Below, in pieces: positions 43,415 through 55,738 of a DNA stretch of 64,000 bases (the first letter of the stretch is position 1; each line of letters starts with the position of its first letter). The notes beneath the pieces were generated by a model. It was not told where the DNA came from and made no database searches. It saw only the letters and a list, made by a program, of their open reading frames with translations. The translations under genes were made by a program, and so were the position numbers. Where the stretch lies: contig JAJEKV010000087.1 in the NCBI GenBank assembly GCA_021234155.1, forward strand, positions 2,911,242-2,975,241, given 5' to 3'. The DNA is from Isoetes taiwanensis (Eukaryota > Streptophyta > Lycopodiopsida > Isoetales > Isoetaceae).

Positions 43415-45610
43415 ATTGGAAGATCAAGCGCCAGCAAAATTAGAAAATCGATAAAAAATAGTGACGGAGATGCAAAAGGTCACAGAAATAGCAACTTGAA
43501 GAACGCATTTTTGCCCTGCTTGTACAATCTCAAACAGTGATTCAATCGATTTTGTAGGGCGGAGAGGTCTTCTAACAAAGCGATGAGTCTTTTCAAAGCA
43601 AAAACCTCTTTTGAAGCCTATCGGGTTTACAAGGCTTGGATCATAGCGATGATTTGTGAACTGGTCTATTTTGAACTAGTGTTTTTCTTATGCCTTTCTG
43701 TTTGAAGAACCCCTTCAATGCTTCTTGAAGCTATCTAATGCAGTCTCCAGGTAATCTTCTTTTCTTCATGTGTCTTAGGCTTGATGTTAACTGGTTAGGA
43801 TAGAGTTTCATGGTTTGCTACAAAAAAATTATTACTCAATCTCCCGGAGAGTTTTTTAGATTTATAAGAGCACAAGCAAGAGATAATTCATCTCTCTGGC
43901 TTCAATCTCTAAAGTAAGCAAACCGAAGCAAACATGTTGGTTATGAAATTCCATTATGCTTATCTAACTTGCATGCCTAAATGTTATGTAGGCCTGAGGT
44001 TGAATACCATAGCCATTTTAAAAATCTCTATTTAGTCTAGAATGGATGTAAGTTGAAGCTTTTGCCATTGTATTATTAAAAATTGATTCTAAATTCCTTA
44101 TCTGTAGCCCCATGGTAGCTCTAAATCTGGGTCTAGGCTCCATTGAGAGCATGGCAAAGACCTGTCTGGCTTATAGACTCAGCAATAGCGCATTGACAGC
44201 ACAAGAAAGAGCATGAATCTTTCATAGAGTAGCTATCTCTCCCAATTTGTTCTCAATGCACTCAAAATATTCCAACTCTGGTGGAGCTTGCGCTTCTGCC
44301 CTACTATGCACTCGAAAAAGGCATTGCATTTCTTGCTAGCATTGGATGTGCTTGCTTATTAAAGCAACTAGGTTTCAGCCTGCTAGTTTTCTGCCAATTT
44401 GTTCTCAATTACCTCAAGGAAAGTTGCACTCTGGGTGATGGAAAGAATCCTCTAACACATTCAACGTGATAAGCGAACAGAAAATCACGTATATTGCCTC
44501 AGGTTCTCCTAGACAAAAATTTGTGGATGTGGATTTCCAAGTCTGTTTGCTTGCCTCTTATGGCATAGCCCTATTAATTTACCTTTCATTTTGCAAGCTT
44601 GTGTTTGCCTTGTTGCACCTTCTCATTCTTTTAGCAGAACATTAGGCATTTGCTACCTTGCAAATTATTAGTGGATATAAGCTGGAACATCTTCTAACTT
44701 GCATGCTCATTATAACAGAAAACATCTGGCATTTGCTACCTTGCAAATTATTAGTGGATATAAGCTGGAATATCTTCTAACTTGCATGCTCATATTAACA
44801 GCCATGAATATTTACTAGCGGTCTTACTATATAGCACTTTAGTGCACACTGAGAGCGGACATTTTGCTCAATCCATGAAAACTACATGTATGTGCTAAAG
44901 CAGCAAAGACGATTAGTGAAATTAAGCTTCAACATTGTTGTTTAGAGGCATTTTTGTATTTTTCTTTTACTATTTCCATGATACAACCAACAACAATAGT
45001 CAATGTAGCACACAACAAACTCCAATAACCATGTTCTTTGATTTATAAGCTGTTACAGACTGATATTGTTGAACATTTGATTTACAGGTGTGCTTTTGAA
45101 GAGGGCCTAACTTATGGAGCGGGTCGTTTACCGTGGTGACAACTATCAAATTCAGTATTACTATCACCAAGAGAAAGATACATTGAGGTGCAGACCTTGT
45201 GTGAATGGCAATGGATATAATGGCAATGTAAACAGGGATATTTTGGAGTTTGCTACAAGTTGGCTTATTGGTCTTTACATGTAGTAATGTCATGCTTGAT
45301 CTTACATTTGAGTATGAATTTGTGCAGAATAAAAGGCAAACACAGTTTGTACTCAGACAAGCTGGAATAGCAGAAACAAGAATAAAGCATTACAGGAACC
45401 ATTCAACTCTGCAAAAAGATTGATGCTAGCATCAGGGGTTTTTATGTACCATATCATCAGCCTACAGGAGCAGAATGTCTAATTATGTAAAGATGATGTC
45501 TTTTTAGATTGTACATTGCTATCCTTTTGGCAGGATTTTTGATAATTTGGAGATGAGGTTTTGTGGATGGACACTTCTTTTCTTGGTGATGCTCCCTAAA
45601 GGAGCTACTG

Positions 45611-45797
45611 CAAACGATTACTGATCTTTATAATGAGCTAGAATCTGCTTCTCTGCCCAATAGCCCTTCTGCAGTACCTAATGTTATGCATGTTCAACAG
45701 ACTAAAGACGAGAGTACTTCTGTTCCTGAGCCTCCAAAGGCGTTATTTTGTCAACTTTTTGCTATTTTTTACGTTATGCATTTAATCTTTGTATGAG
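45611..45797 (+). CDS. Exon-like segment, unrecognised
   Basis: An open segment reading KELLQTITDLYNELESASLP, NSPSAVPNVMHVQQTKDE and STSVPEPPK has the composition of a real protein linker. It starts after a CTAAAG acceptor-like site and has no ATG of its own. It lies inside the 6.4-kb insertion, so it could be captured host coding sequence. Family unknown. Confidence 0.3.
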
Positions 45798-46858
45798 CAA
45801 TACAAATCTATATTTTAACTTCACATTGTATGGTAGTATCTGATTTTGCATCTCCCAGTTTTGAACTGCTTGCTTCAGCATGAAGATGAATGTTGATTTC
45901 TTTGTTTGCTTATAAGCAAATGCATGAAAAGGAAAACACAAGCATTGCAGCATTGCAGATGGAGAGGAATTGATTTGTCATTATTTTTGTTGCTAACTCT
46001 TATCGAGCAATTTCCTTTTTCTGCCCCAAACCACATCCTTGCTCTGCCCCAAAGTAGATCCTTGCTCTGCCACCTCCTTGCTATGTCGAAACCATATCCA
46101 TATTTCAAAGTTTCGTTTAATTAGACTAAACTAATCACAAAACCTTAGTTCCTTCCAGATGATGGCTCCTCTCCTTCCAAATGTCATTTTTACCCTTCAT
46201 GCCCATGGATTTGACCTTGCTCAATGTTACCCCTGTGTTCCTTGCTTACCCAATGCCACCCTAATATCTATGCCTATAGAATTGGAACTCTTTCACTATT
46301 GCCTACTCCTTTAGCACCATTGTATTGATAGACTCAGACTTCTTTGAATATTGTCTCAAGTGATTTGCAATTTGTAATCATATGAAAGGAAAGTATGCAC
46401 CACATGTTTAGACTTCAGTTGCAATGAAGTTCTTAGCTCCTTCCCCTTTTCTTGTTTGCATTTCGCATTAGCAATTTTGTTCTAATTACTTTCTTTGATT
46501 TCACCTCTATAAAGGGAAGCCTAATGCTGCTTCAGGTGTTTATGGAGCTTCATTTACCTTATCAATCTTGAAGTGTATTAGCGTTGGTAACTTTTCTTTT
46601 TTTACATGTTACTTGTACTTGAACCTTGATTAAGGTTAATACTTTAACTATTGTTCCTTTTGATACTTGAGATTCTCTAGAAGATTCCCATATTGAACAT
46701 GTCTTGCCGTGTTAATCCTTATTTCCACTCTTGTCTGCCTCTGTTTCAGGATGTCTTGTGTGTGTCTTTGTTCTCGACTCGATCAACCAAGAAGTAGACA
46801 TTTATCTTCGTGTCTACCAAGTCTAAATACCTAACCAATTTGACCTTGCCAAAGCCTT

Positions 46859-47054
46859 CACTACTACAAAAATAGGTAGAAATGGCACAAAAGTGACATT
46901 TATCCTCCGCCTTTTAACAGAGCATAAACGTCACTTTTGTGCCATTTATGACGTTTGCGCTCCCCAAATGGCACAAAAGTGACGTTTATGCTCCGTAAAA
47001 AGGCAGAGGATAAATGTCACTTTTGTGCCATTTCTACCTATTTTTGTAGTAGTG
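46859..47054. mobile_element. 196-bp CACTA-type MITE
   Basis: Ends are CACTACTACAAAAATAGGTA and its exact inverse, flanked by CTT on both sides (46856-46858; 47055-47057), the 3-bp duplication of CACTA elements. The arms are inverted over more than 50 bases. Inside, GGCACAAAAGTGACRTTTAT occurs four times in alternating orientation, so the RNA could form a long hairpin. No protein is encoded. Confidence 0.95.
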
Positions 47055-48068
47055 CTTCTGGTGTGCCTTTTGCTAGTTCTTTTATCTTACCCTGGCGTGC
47101 GTTTACAGAGAACGCGACCTCAGCTTGCAGCTGCCGGATCTGGCCTCCAGGCCATCAAATCCTCATGGGAAGCCCATGAAACTTCCCGATTTTGCTTTCT
47201 TAGAGATTCTTGAGTCATTTCGGCCTGCTTGTGGCGAGAATCGGGTGGTTTCAGGTCGGTTCCTGGCCACCAAGATCATGATATTCACAGTCAAATTCTA
47301 CTCCAATCTTCCTGATTCTGCATTCTTTCCACATTTCGGCCTTCCTAAGGCCCAGATCGGCCCATTTCAGGGCGATTCTCATGCTTTTCCAGCAAGATCA
47401 TGTCGTTCTTCCAGCAGCATGCAAAGAAAATACTGCCGTCTTGGCCTGTTCCTGCTTCATCAATTTAGTTTTTAATCCATTCTTCCAAATTCTAACCGAT
47501 CTAAACCATTCCAGCTTCTTCTATCACAGGTTACCATTACAGCTTTTACTAAAATTATTAATTTCATCACTAGCCATGCAAGTCACAGTATTCCAATATC
47601 AAAGAATCACTATCCATAAACCGTGCGTTTGTGTTTACAACCACGCTCACATAATCCAATTCTAATCCCATGTTCATATAATCCAATTCTAATCCCCTGC
47701 TAGATGCATAATTAACAATTAAAAACAAGCACAGAGATACTACACTAGAAAACCCCAGGTGTAAGTCTTGATCCCCACCTGGAATTCCCCTTGCTTCCTC
47801 TGCACTCCAGCACGCCCTCAAAGTATTACTCACACCCTGCTCCTTCAGCAATCCGGTTGCAATCTATCGCCTTCCAAAATCCTCCACCATCACATGCATC
47901 AAGTTTCCACTATATTTGTATTTATTATTAACCTCCAGTATATTTGTCCGTATAATCTTTGCATATACGACGTATTAACTCTGCATGCATGGTATTTTGA
48001 TTTATTATTCCTTGCATCCTTTAATAATATAATTCCACAACGTACCTCAAAATCCTAGGTCCGTTACA

Positions 48069-48832
48069 GTATGGAGGATGGTTCACAGGAAATTTGTAAT
48101 TAGTATGCTAATGACACGTTTCTCTTTCTTGTTGCTGATATGGACAATCTTCAGAATGCAAAGCTTCTTCTTGATACTTTCTCTTTAGCATCTGGAGTTC
48201 TTATTGGTTGGCCAAAGTGTTCTGCATTATGGATGCTTGATGGGGTTGTGCCCCCTTGTGTTGCTGATTTTCCTTGGAAGGTGCTTATTCATGGGAAACT
48301 AAACTTCTTGGTATACCTGTGGGCATTCATATTTCTACCTCCGATGTGTGGGATATTATCATAGAAGGGTTGCGAAAGCATTTGTTTTGGTGGAATACTG
48401 CTAAGCTCTCTCTGCCAGCCCAAATAACTGTTGCTAAGCATGTTTTAAGTAATTCCCACATCTATATGGCCTCTGCCCTTCTGGCTTCCCAGTCAAAATT
48501 TCAGGTGATTGTTACCATTGTCCGTAATTTTATTTGGGGTGGGAATGAGGAACATGTTGTGGTCAAGATTGCATGGTCCAAATGTACTAGACAAAAATTT
48601 GCAGGTGGTTTGGATATGACAGACTTCCATCTACAGAGTAAGATTCTGATTTCTAAGTTCATTTGGAGGATCCTTAAGGATATGGTTGACTCACTTCGAG
48701 TGCAGTTGGTGAAGCAGTCACTTGGTCATTGTGTTCCTTTTGGGAAAGCTTCGTTAAAACCTCTTCTTCCTTGGAGTCTCTTTTATCAGCTATGCCCTTT
48801 TTCGAATGCCTCCCCTTTTAGTGGCTGACCAA
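48069..48832 (+). mobile_element. L1-type LINE, part 2: palm, thumb and C-terminal region
   Basis: Continues the L1 at 41153: YANDTFLFLVADMDNLQNAK (active site YADD changed to YAND, preceded by TAG), LLLDTFSLASGVLIGWPKCS, then in another frame LLGIPVGIHIS, LSLPAQITVAKHVLSN, IVRNFIWGG and GGLDMTDFHLQSKILISKF. These are the usual plant L1 motifs. It ends near 48832 without a poly(A) tail. Confidence 0.88.
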
Positions 48833-49360
48833 ATGGAATGTGTAGGAGCACAAGTGAATGAAGGTGCAAACAAAAGCAGATCGCTAGCTTGAGGCAATAC
48901 TTTGATGCTTGTTTCATCCGCAAGCTTGGGGATGCCATCGCCCTTGAATAGATCAAGATAGCACATTACCAGCGCCAAATAAACCCCACATTGACACACA
49001 ATGCTACCTATATACTCATTTGCTATGAAAATGCACAGTCTCATTGCCTCAACTTGCACAGGTGCACACCGTCTCTAGATTGAGACGAGCAGATGGATTG
49101 GGAAGCCATGCCAGGACAGACTTTATCAATGCTGCTAAATGGGAGTCATTGCCATACCCTTCAGAGCTATCCAATGTATGATCAAATCTGGCCATGCTCT
49201 ACTAATTTGGTCAGGCCGACCAATCGTTACATTTGATATTGAGCACGGCTTCAGTGCGGATGCTGGGATCATACCTTCAGGAGGTCATGGTGCGCAATCA
49301 GTTATGTTCGTGGACACTCACCTGATATGTATATATATTTCATGATGTATATTTGTATAG
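48833..49360. other. Unassigned stretch with one open minus-strand frame
   Basis: A minus-strand frame (48790-49059) includes RLCIFIANEYIGSIVCQCGV and ALVMCYLDLFKGDGIPKLAD, protein-like but unrecognised. The plus strand has a 68-codon frame (49139-49345) of the same low merit. Either could be a remnant of a mobile or captured gene. Confidence 0.3.
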
Positions 49361-49565
49361 TTTACAACATTCTTACTATTGCCATGGTTTTTCCCCCAGA
49401 AACTCTTCGGGTAGGTTTTTTTTAACCCGGACAACAATAAGTCTACTATGCTCCTTCATTGGGTCCCATAGGCTGATTGGTCTATGTTGACAACAAAAAC
49501 CATTCTATTCTATTCCATTCTATTCTCTCTACCTCCCTCTCCCTCCCTCCCTCCCTCCCTCCCCT

Positions 49566-49570
<5 letters not shown>
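49361..49570 (+). mobile_element. LINE 3' UTR fragment with TATTC/CCTC tail
   Basis: Matches the 3' UTR of the LINEs at 12848 and 27033: GGTTTTTC...GGTTTTTTTTAACCC, TTGGGTCCCATAGGCTGATT, and hairpin AGGCT-GATT-GGTCT (49470-49483). A TATTC-like tail follows, then a CCTC-rich tract. No coding sequence remains, only about 150 bases of LINE plus tail. Confidence 0.8.

Positions 49571-49646
<76 letters not shown>
49571..49646. repeat. (CT)n microsatellite
   Basis: A pure CT run between two LINEs. Open frames of alternating Ser-Leu or Arg-Glu across it are repeat artefacts. Confidence 0.97.
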
Positions 49647-49650
<4 letters not shown>

Positions 49651-50201
49651 AGGGTGGTTCCGGTATATAAAGGTGGCATGAGAAAGGAGGTCAACAATTA
49701 TTGAACTATTTTGGTTAGTAGCTTGTTCTCAAAACTCTTTTCCACAATTCTAGAGAAGAAGTTGAGTGTTTGGGCAGAATATAATCATAAATGGGCAGAG
49801 GCACAGGCTGGTTTTAGAGCAGGAAGATCTACCTTAGATCATTTGCTAGTATTGAAGACTATATTCGATCATGTCAAAGGTTCAAGAAAACCGGTTTATA
49901 TGGCATTTTGTAGACTTCAAAAAAGCCTTCGATAGGGTGCCGAGAGACCAACTATGGGAGATATTGAAAAAGTTAGATGTGCCACAAGATATCAGAGAGG
50001 CGGTCAGGTGCTTTATGAAAAAGTGTTAGTACAACTATCTCAACCTTTTTCCTTTAGCATCTCAGATTGTATAAAGAGTAATGTTGGGGCTAAGCATGGA
50101 TGCCCGCTATCCCCCACGTTATTCGGTTTGTTCATTGATGGCTTGGAAGAATGGCTTCATGATAATTGCCCAGGGGGGATAGAAATGCCCCGGGGGATGC
50201 A

Positions 50202-50438
50202 CCTATTGTATAGGGGATATACCACATGTGTGCAAGGGGTCGGCAAAAACCCCCTTGTATACGTGTTTGAATTTTTTCAAAAACCCCCTTTCCAGCCACA
50301 TACAGTGCCAAAATCGCCCTAAAAACCCCAAAAAGCTACCCCTACGTACGAGTATATGTACGGTTTAAGGGAAAACAAACCCTTTCGGGTCACTCACATG
50401 TTTTGTACGACCAAAACTATGTGAACCCCCCTTGAGAA
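50202..50438. mobile_element. 237-bp insertion in a LINE, type unknown
   Basis: Flanked by ATGCA on both sides (50197-50201 and 50439-50443). Removing it and one ATGCA joins MPRGMH to GYVIQLLMYADG in the LINE reading frame. The ends (CCTATTGTATAGG... and ...CCCCCTTGAGAA) show no convincing terminal inverted repeat. The interior has runs of C and G and no gene. Confidence 0.8.
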
Positions 50439-51675
50439 ATGCATGGATATGTGATTCAATTGTTAATGTATGCTGATGGCATAGTCATCTTTGCACGCTC
50501 TATAGAACACATGCAAAAGCATTTGGATGGATTGGCAGCCTTTTATGAACAAACATGTATGTAGGTAAATCTGGAGAAAACAAGTATCATAAGAGTAGGA
50601 GTACCCATTTTCATATATAAAGTGTATGCGATGGATATGTGTGATTTATACAAATACCTGGGTCTTGTTGTTAGCAGGAACTACAGATGGAATGCATGTA
50701 TTACTCAACGGGTTGATGGAGGACACAAAGCTTTGTATGCACTTCAAAGTATATGTAGGAGATTGCATCTTTGGTCTTGGCATCTTAAGGTAAGGCTCTT
50801 TCAGTCTTTGGTGATGAATGTCGTACGATATGGATGTGAGATTTGGGGGGCAAGTCTTCCATAATGCTTGTGGGAGGACATTGAGCAAATATTAAAGAAG
50901 TTCCTAAGATTAGAATTAGGTGTTAAATCTCAAACACCATATCCGATGATGTTGGCAGAGAGTGGGCTTATGCCTCCAGAGGGGGAAGCACTTCTTAGAT
51001 GTATTCTTTATATTAAGAAGGTACAGGATATGGATGAGACAAGACTTCCGCATAAAGCTTTTATGGCTAGTAAAGAGAAAGGGTTGTTCCAGGATGTCAT
51101 AAAATGGGATATGACCTGGGACGAAGTGTCTTTAGTGGACTCATATTTGAGAACATGGCTATCTTCAAGAATTCATAGGAAGATGTGGTCACAACCAAAG
51201 ACTAAGATGATTTTATAAAAGCAGAATATTAATCCCAAACTAGAACAAGCAGGTCATTTGAGGGAGAATATATCTAAACGGAAGAGGCACGCTATATGTA
51301 GGATTCGTTTGAGTTCACATCATTTGAGGATTGAGGTGGGGAGATGGGGTCATAGAGACCAAAGATATTGTCAAATATGTGATACAGATCAGTTGGAAGA
51401 TGAGGATCATGCATTACTTCGATACAAAGCATATGAGACGTTGCGTGATGAATACGGAATTTACTTTGATGATCTCCAAACACTTTTCGCCCTAGATGGT
51501 GACATTCTAGGGAAATATCTGATAGAACTCCTTAGTTACAGGGAGTCTTGCATGGATGCCCTTCGAGTAATTGATATGGTAGACTCAGACACTGTGAGCG
51601 AGAGTGATGAGCTAGATGAGGATTCAGAAACTCATCTACTATTTTATGGTGACGTTTAAATAATATTTGTCTAAT

Positions 51676-51690
51676 AGGCCCTTGAGGCCT
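51676..51690 (+). other. LINE 3'-terminal hairpin
   Basis: AGGCC-CTTGA-GGCCT, five Watson-Crick pairs, 17 bases after the ORF2 stop and 16 bases before the (CT)n tail. Confidence 0.65.
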
Positions 51691-51702
51691 CCCATAGACA
51701 TA

Positions 51703-51803
<101 letters not shown>

Positions 51804-52218
51804 CGTCGACCCACATGCTCGTAAAAAAAAAAATCCATCTCTCGTCACATACGGTTCCTCCCGAAATATGCGTATTTTTTGGGAGGAGAGGGAGGAGAGC
51901 GATTGTCTCGAGGCTTAACGACCTCTGTTATTGGCAGATTTTTGTCTTTGTTTGCGGATTTTCGATCACGCATCAATTCCGCCCGGCGAGAGAAAATGTG
52001 GGATAATTCGATCGTAGCGTTCAATTCGGGCCAAATTGTGGGATATTCAAGCTGTATTTCTTGGTTGGCGGGCTATGTGGGATAATTCATTTCTAGTTTT
52101 CCCTCCCCTTTCTTTTCGATTCGGCCACTAAACCATGGATCCGGTCATTCTTGGCATGATTGCCATGCTTTTTCGTGCTTTGACTTTTCGGATTTGCATT
52201 CTGAGATATCGCTTTTTT

Positions 52219-53337
52219 GCAGCTATTGGAACTCAATGAGCTCGAAGATCCAATGACCACGCTCGATGACGATGTTTTAGAAGACAACAATGGTATGTTT
52301 TTTATGATCTGCGGCGTTAATGGTTTGCGGGTTCAGCGGGGTTAGAAGACCACCAAGAAGATTTTGGATTGCTCCAAGGCGAGAGAACACAATGGGATAA
52401 TATTGATAACCACGCATGGAATTGTATAGCTTCCTTTGAAGATGATATGTGGCACCAATTTTACGGGATGAAGAGAGCCACATTTGAGAGATTGGTAGGT
52501 TTAATTGTGCCCTATCTTGTCAGGCCACGGTATTAAAGTAAGGCCCCTGTTGATCCCGGAAAGCAGTTGCTATGGTTACGTATTTTTCTTGCACGGGGAT
52601 ATGCCCTTACATGTCGGTCGAGATTTTATGTTGGGAAAGCAACGGTCGTGAGAAATATACCAAGAAAATCACGCTTTGTTTTGGCTTCGAAGACAATGCT
52701 TTACAAACGTTTTGTTGCAATGCCTACAGGTGCAAGATTAATTGATTGCATTAAGGAATTCCATGATGCAACGGGGGTTGCCCAATATATATGGTGCGAT
52801 TGGCGGATCCCATATTTTTTTTTATGGAGGAAACCCAAAAAAAGACAATGGGGAAGACTATTACGGCCGGACATAAGAGGCATTCATGTCTCATGCAAGG
52901 AATTGTGACACATAGCAGACTTTTTATAAATGTTTGTGTAACAAGAACAGGTTCTGTCCATGATTCAAACCAGTTCAAGAAGAGCTCCATCTATAACAAA
53001 ATTGCTTCAAAACAAATTTTGCAAGAACCGATGGTGACTCTTAGTGGCGAGAAAATTGAAGAAGGGGCAGCCCCTCGATCAAGATGTTCGGGTAAATATC
53101 CCACCTCTTCTATTAGGTGACTCGGCCTATTCTAGCAGGCCCTTTCTCCTTAAAGTTTTTCCTCAAAACCGTGGTGCTTATGGTAAGTTCAACAAAAGGA
53201 TTTGTAGGGGCAGAGTGTGTGTGGAGAATGGATTTGGGATTGTTAAGAAAAATTTGATGCAGAAACACTTGCCGTGCATGTTGCCAAAGCTTCCAAGATC
53301 ATACACGCATGTTGTGTTCTTTGGAACTTACGTATAA
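52219..53337 (+). pseudogene. PIF/Harbinger transposase (DDE_Tnp_4 type)
   Basis: A short exon (LLELNELEDPM, 52219-52291) lies between a TTTGCAG acceptor and a GGTATG donor, both conserved in the copy at 59242. The next segment, after a GTTAG acceptor near 52348, reads NIDNHAWNCIASFEDDMWHQ, GMKRATFERLVGLIVPYLV, then FYVGKATVVRNI. The first catalytic Asp (expected AIDGSHI) reads AIGGSHI near 52797. The second (LLGDSAYSSRPFLLK) and the third (RVCVENGFGIVKKN) are present. At least four frameshifts or stops break the frame. Confidence 0.9.
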
Positions 53338-55245
53338 TGGAACACAAGGGCTGGGACATCTTTGCCAATTGAGGATGATCCTCCACCGGTTTACTACTAT
53401 GAAGCGAAGCCATGAGCAGGTCATTAAAAACAAGGTGATCAAATGAGGCACGTGTTATTTGAAAATGGAAGGACATGTGATCCCATGATTTTTTTTTGTA
53501 GACAATAAATATTAAATTCAAAAGTCAATTCTTATCTATCTCACTATCCTTACTTATTTGTCGGGCATTTCTTACATTATGATGAATAAGTGTTTGAGTT
53601 TAGAGCTAAGTTTCCATTTACTGACCTCAAAACATTTCACTTACAAATCTTGAACAACACATTCTGAGAATTAGTGAGTCTGTGACTTCACAATTAGAGA
53701 ACTTACAAGAGCAGGAAAAATCATTTCTACACAAACAAGTTTGAAAAGAGAAGTTTATATTCATAAAGCAATTAGAGAACTTACAAGAGGGAAAAATCAT
53801 TTGTACACAAACAAGTTTGAAAAAGAAGTTTATATTCAAATAGAAAGATTACATGGGCATATAAAGCCCTGTTCAAAATATTTGAGCATTCGGAAAACAT
53901 TCTAAGTGAGTCAAATGACTTCACTATATTAAAAACAAGTCACGCACACCTTCCAATGATACGAGAAATCTGCATTTGTTTTCATCGTGGATTCAGAGCA
54001 ATCATATGAGAAAAAAAAGAATGGCGACCATGCCATTTAACAAAAACAAAGGCATTTTATAAAAAGAAAATGCATAACAAAAAATGAGGTGAAGGAGAGT
54101 CGATTCGCATAGAAAGGGGACCTGAGATCACAAGGAAAGGTTGGACTACGAATTTGATGGAGGCACCACATTTCTGTAGCTTCAAATATACACACTCCAT
54201 ATGCCCAATGCGGTTGTTTGCAGAAATTTTTGCCCATTCCAAAACCTCCGATCCACCGGAAATGCCCATTCAAATAAAAGATGAAATGGTCTCCCTTCTT
54301 TGAAGCGCCATGAATAACCTTGTGAGACATAACTTCAACCGAGGGTCACTTGGCGGACAGTGGGAGATGAAAACTTCGCTTTCTTCTTGCTCCCGCCGTC
54401 GGAGGAGTCTTCTTGATTTTCTGAAAAATATTCGTAAGCCGATGTGGCGGGTCACTAAAAACCGGCCGAGAATCCCCACTGCCGGGAAGAACCTGAATCC
54501 TTTGGATGTTGGCCGGTATCATGGTCGAGAATAATAGGGTATCTCGGAGGAAGATGAAGATGTGGTGGGTGGAGTTCGATAGGAACTGGAAGAGGAACTA
54601 GAAGAGGAACTCGAAGAAGAGAGGGATCGGCTTGGAGAGGCGTTGCTACGCTACGTTCACGACTCTCTCCATATTGTCGGCGGCTTGCATGCAAGAATTG
54701 GAGGGAGCTTAAGTAGCCTTTACTTAATTTGGATGATTGTGACTAGAAGGCAATATTTAATGCTAAAATAATAGGGTCGTACAACTTCTTTAATATTTAA
54801 GACTCTTTGGATGATTTTTTGACAGTTCAAAAAGAAATTCTAAAAAGCAAATAAGCTGAAAAGCGAACCTTTATTCCTTGTTTTTGGCAAGCAAGTTTGG
54901 CAATTTCGAGCAAGGTCTCCTTTGTCATTTCACATATGCTTTGAGTCATTGCGACCATTGACTCTGCAATTTTCGATTTGTTTTGCGGATCTTATTGTTT
55001 CCAATTCCCGACCAACTCAATTTTTCTTGCACTTTCTTCTTTGAAAAATCTAATTTCTTCACCTCTGTGTCCCCAAATGTGCTTGCCATCGTGATATTCC
55101 CATTGCAATGTCCTCATCTATTTGCAACTTTGGACTTCTTTCTACTTGTAGGTTTTCCACAAACTCGTGTGATTACATCTTTGATCTAGGACTTGAAGAA
55201 TGCAATGCGGTTTCTCGTGGGTGTCCTATTGATTGGAATTTCGCA
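53338..55245. other. Inter-gene part of the Harbinger element, no clear gene
   Basis: Holds a tandem duplication (53691-53846) and open minus-strand frames at 54057-54694 with Pro-rich and basic segments. These may be decayed C-terminal parts of the Myb-like protein, but no motif supports this. Confidence 0.35.
53691..53846. repeat. Tandem duplication, 78-bp unit
   Basis: A unit containing AATTAGAGAACTTACAAGAG and ACACAAACAAGTTTGAAAA occurs at 53691-53768 and 53769-53846 with a few differences. Confidence 0.9.
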
Positions 55246-55738
55246 TCACTGGACTGCTTGGATTTTCCGTGTTAACATCATTGTTTGAATTGGGTGGATC
55301 AGCAAATTGGTCTGCGCAAATGCCGCATCTGTTCCAACAGTTTCAAAATAACTATCATTCATGAAAGATTCTGAGTAATTGGCATGCAAGTCTGCAGCCT
55401 CAAAAGCTTCATTGCCAAATTCACCATCATCACCAGCACCTGGTATTGGATTATCAGAGGTAACACCATATTTAACTTCTTCCATTCTGTCATACCACTG
55501 CCAACTTGATGGTTCGAGAACACGTATGGCTACAAGCCTCCTTCTCATCTTTAAATTTAGCTTGCAGCTTATCCCATTTGTTCTTTAGTTGTCTCAGCTC
55601 CACTAAACCCCCAACAAAGGGCTGCAATTTCATCATAATTTCCCTCCACTGTGTGTTGGAGAGGTTGAGGGTGCCTCCGGTTACCAATTTCATCTCGTTC
55701 AGGAGATTGAGGAATGTGGAGACAGTGATCCGGCCCAT
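55246..55738 (-). pseudogene. PIF/Harbinger Myb/SANT-like DNA-binding protein
   Basis: The first frame reads STFLNLLNEMKLVTGGTLNL, TQWREIMMKL, and ELRQLKNKWDKLQAKFKDEK, the conserved core of Myb/SANT-like (Myb_DNA-bind_3) domains that bind transposon ends and help import the transposase. A frameshift near 55540 leads to PSSWQWYDRMEEVKYG and an acidic C-terminal region. It faces the transposase gene. The N-terminus is not clear. Confidence 0.8.

Larger units (their letters stand above)
41642..48068. mobile_element. 6.4-kb TG...CA insertion with 5-bp target duplication, type unresolved
   Basis: Begins TGTGACGGGCCT and ends AGGTCCGTTACA, an inverted TGTRACGG terminus, between two copies of GTATG (41637-41641 and 48069-48073). 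Removing it restores VQGLSMEDGSQ of the L1 frame. The termini and 5-bp duplication fit an LTR retrotransposon or a very long solo LTR. I found no paired LTRs, primer-binding site, gag or pol inside. The interior is mostly non-coding, with a CACTA-type MITE and one or two exon-like segments. A non-autonomous LTR element or a transposon with captured host sequence are alternatives. Confidence 0.8.

Noticed and set aside
41642-48068. An LTR pair inside the 6.4-kb insertion (for example CCTCAAATCCTAG at 43084 against CCTCAAAATCCTAGG near the right end)
   Set aside because: The match does not extend beyond about 13 bases, so it does not define an LTR.
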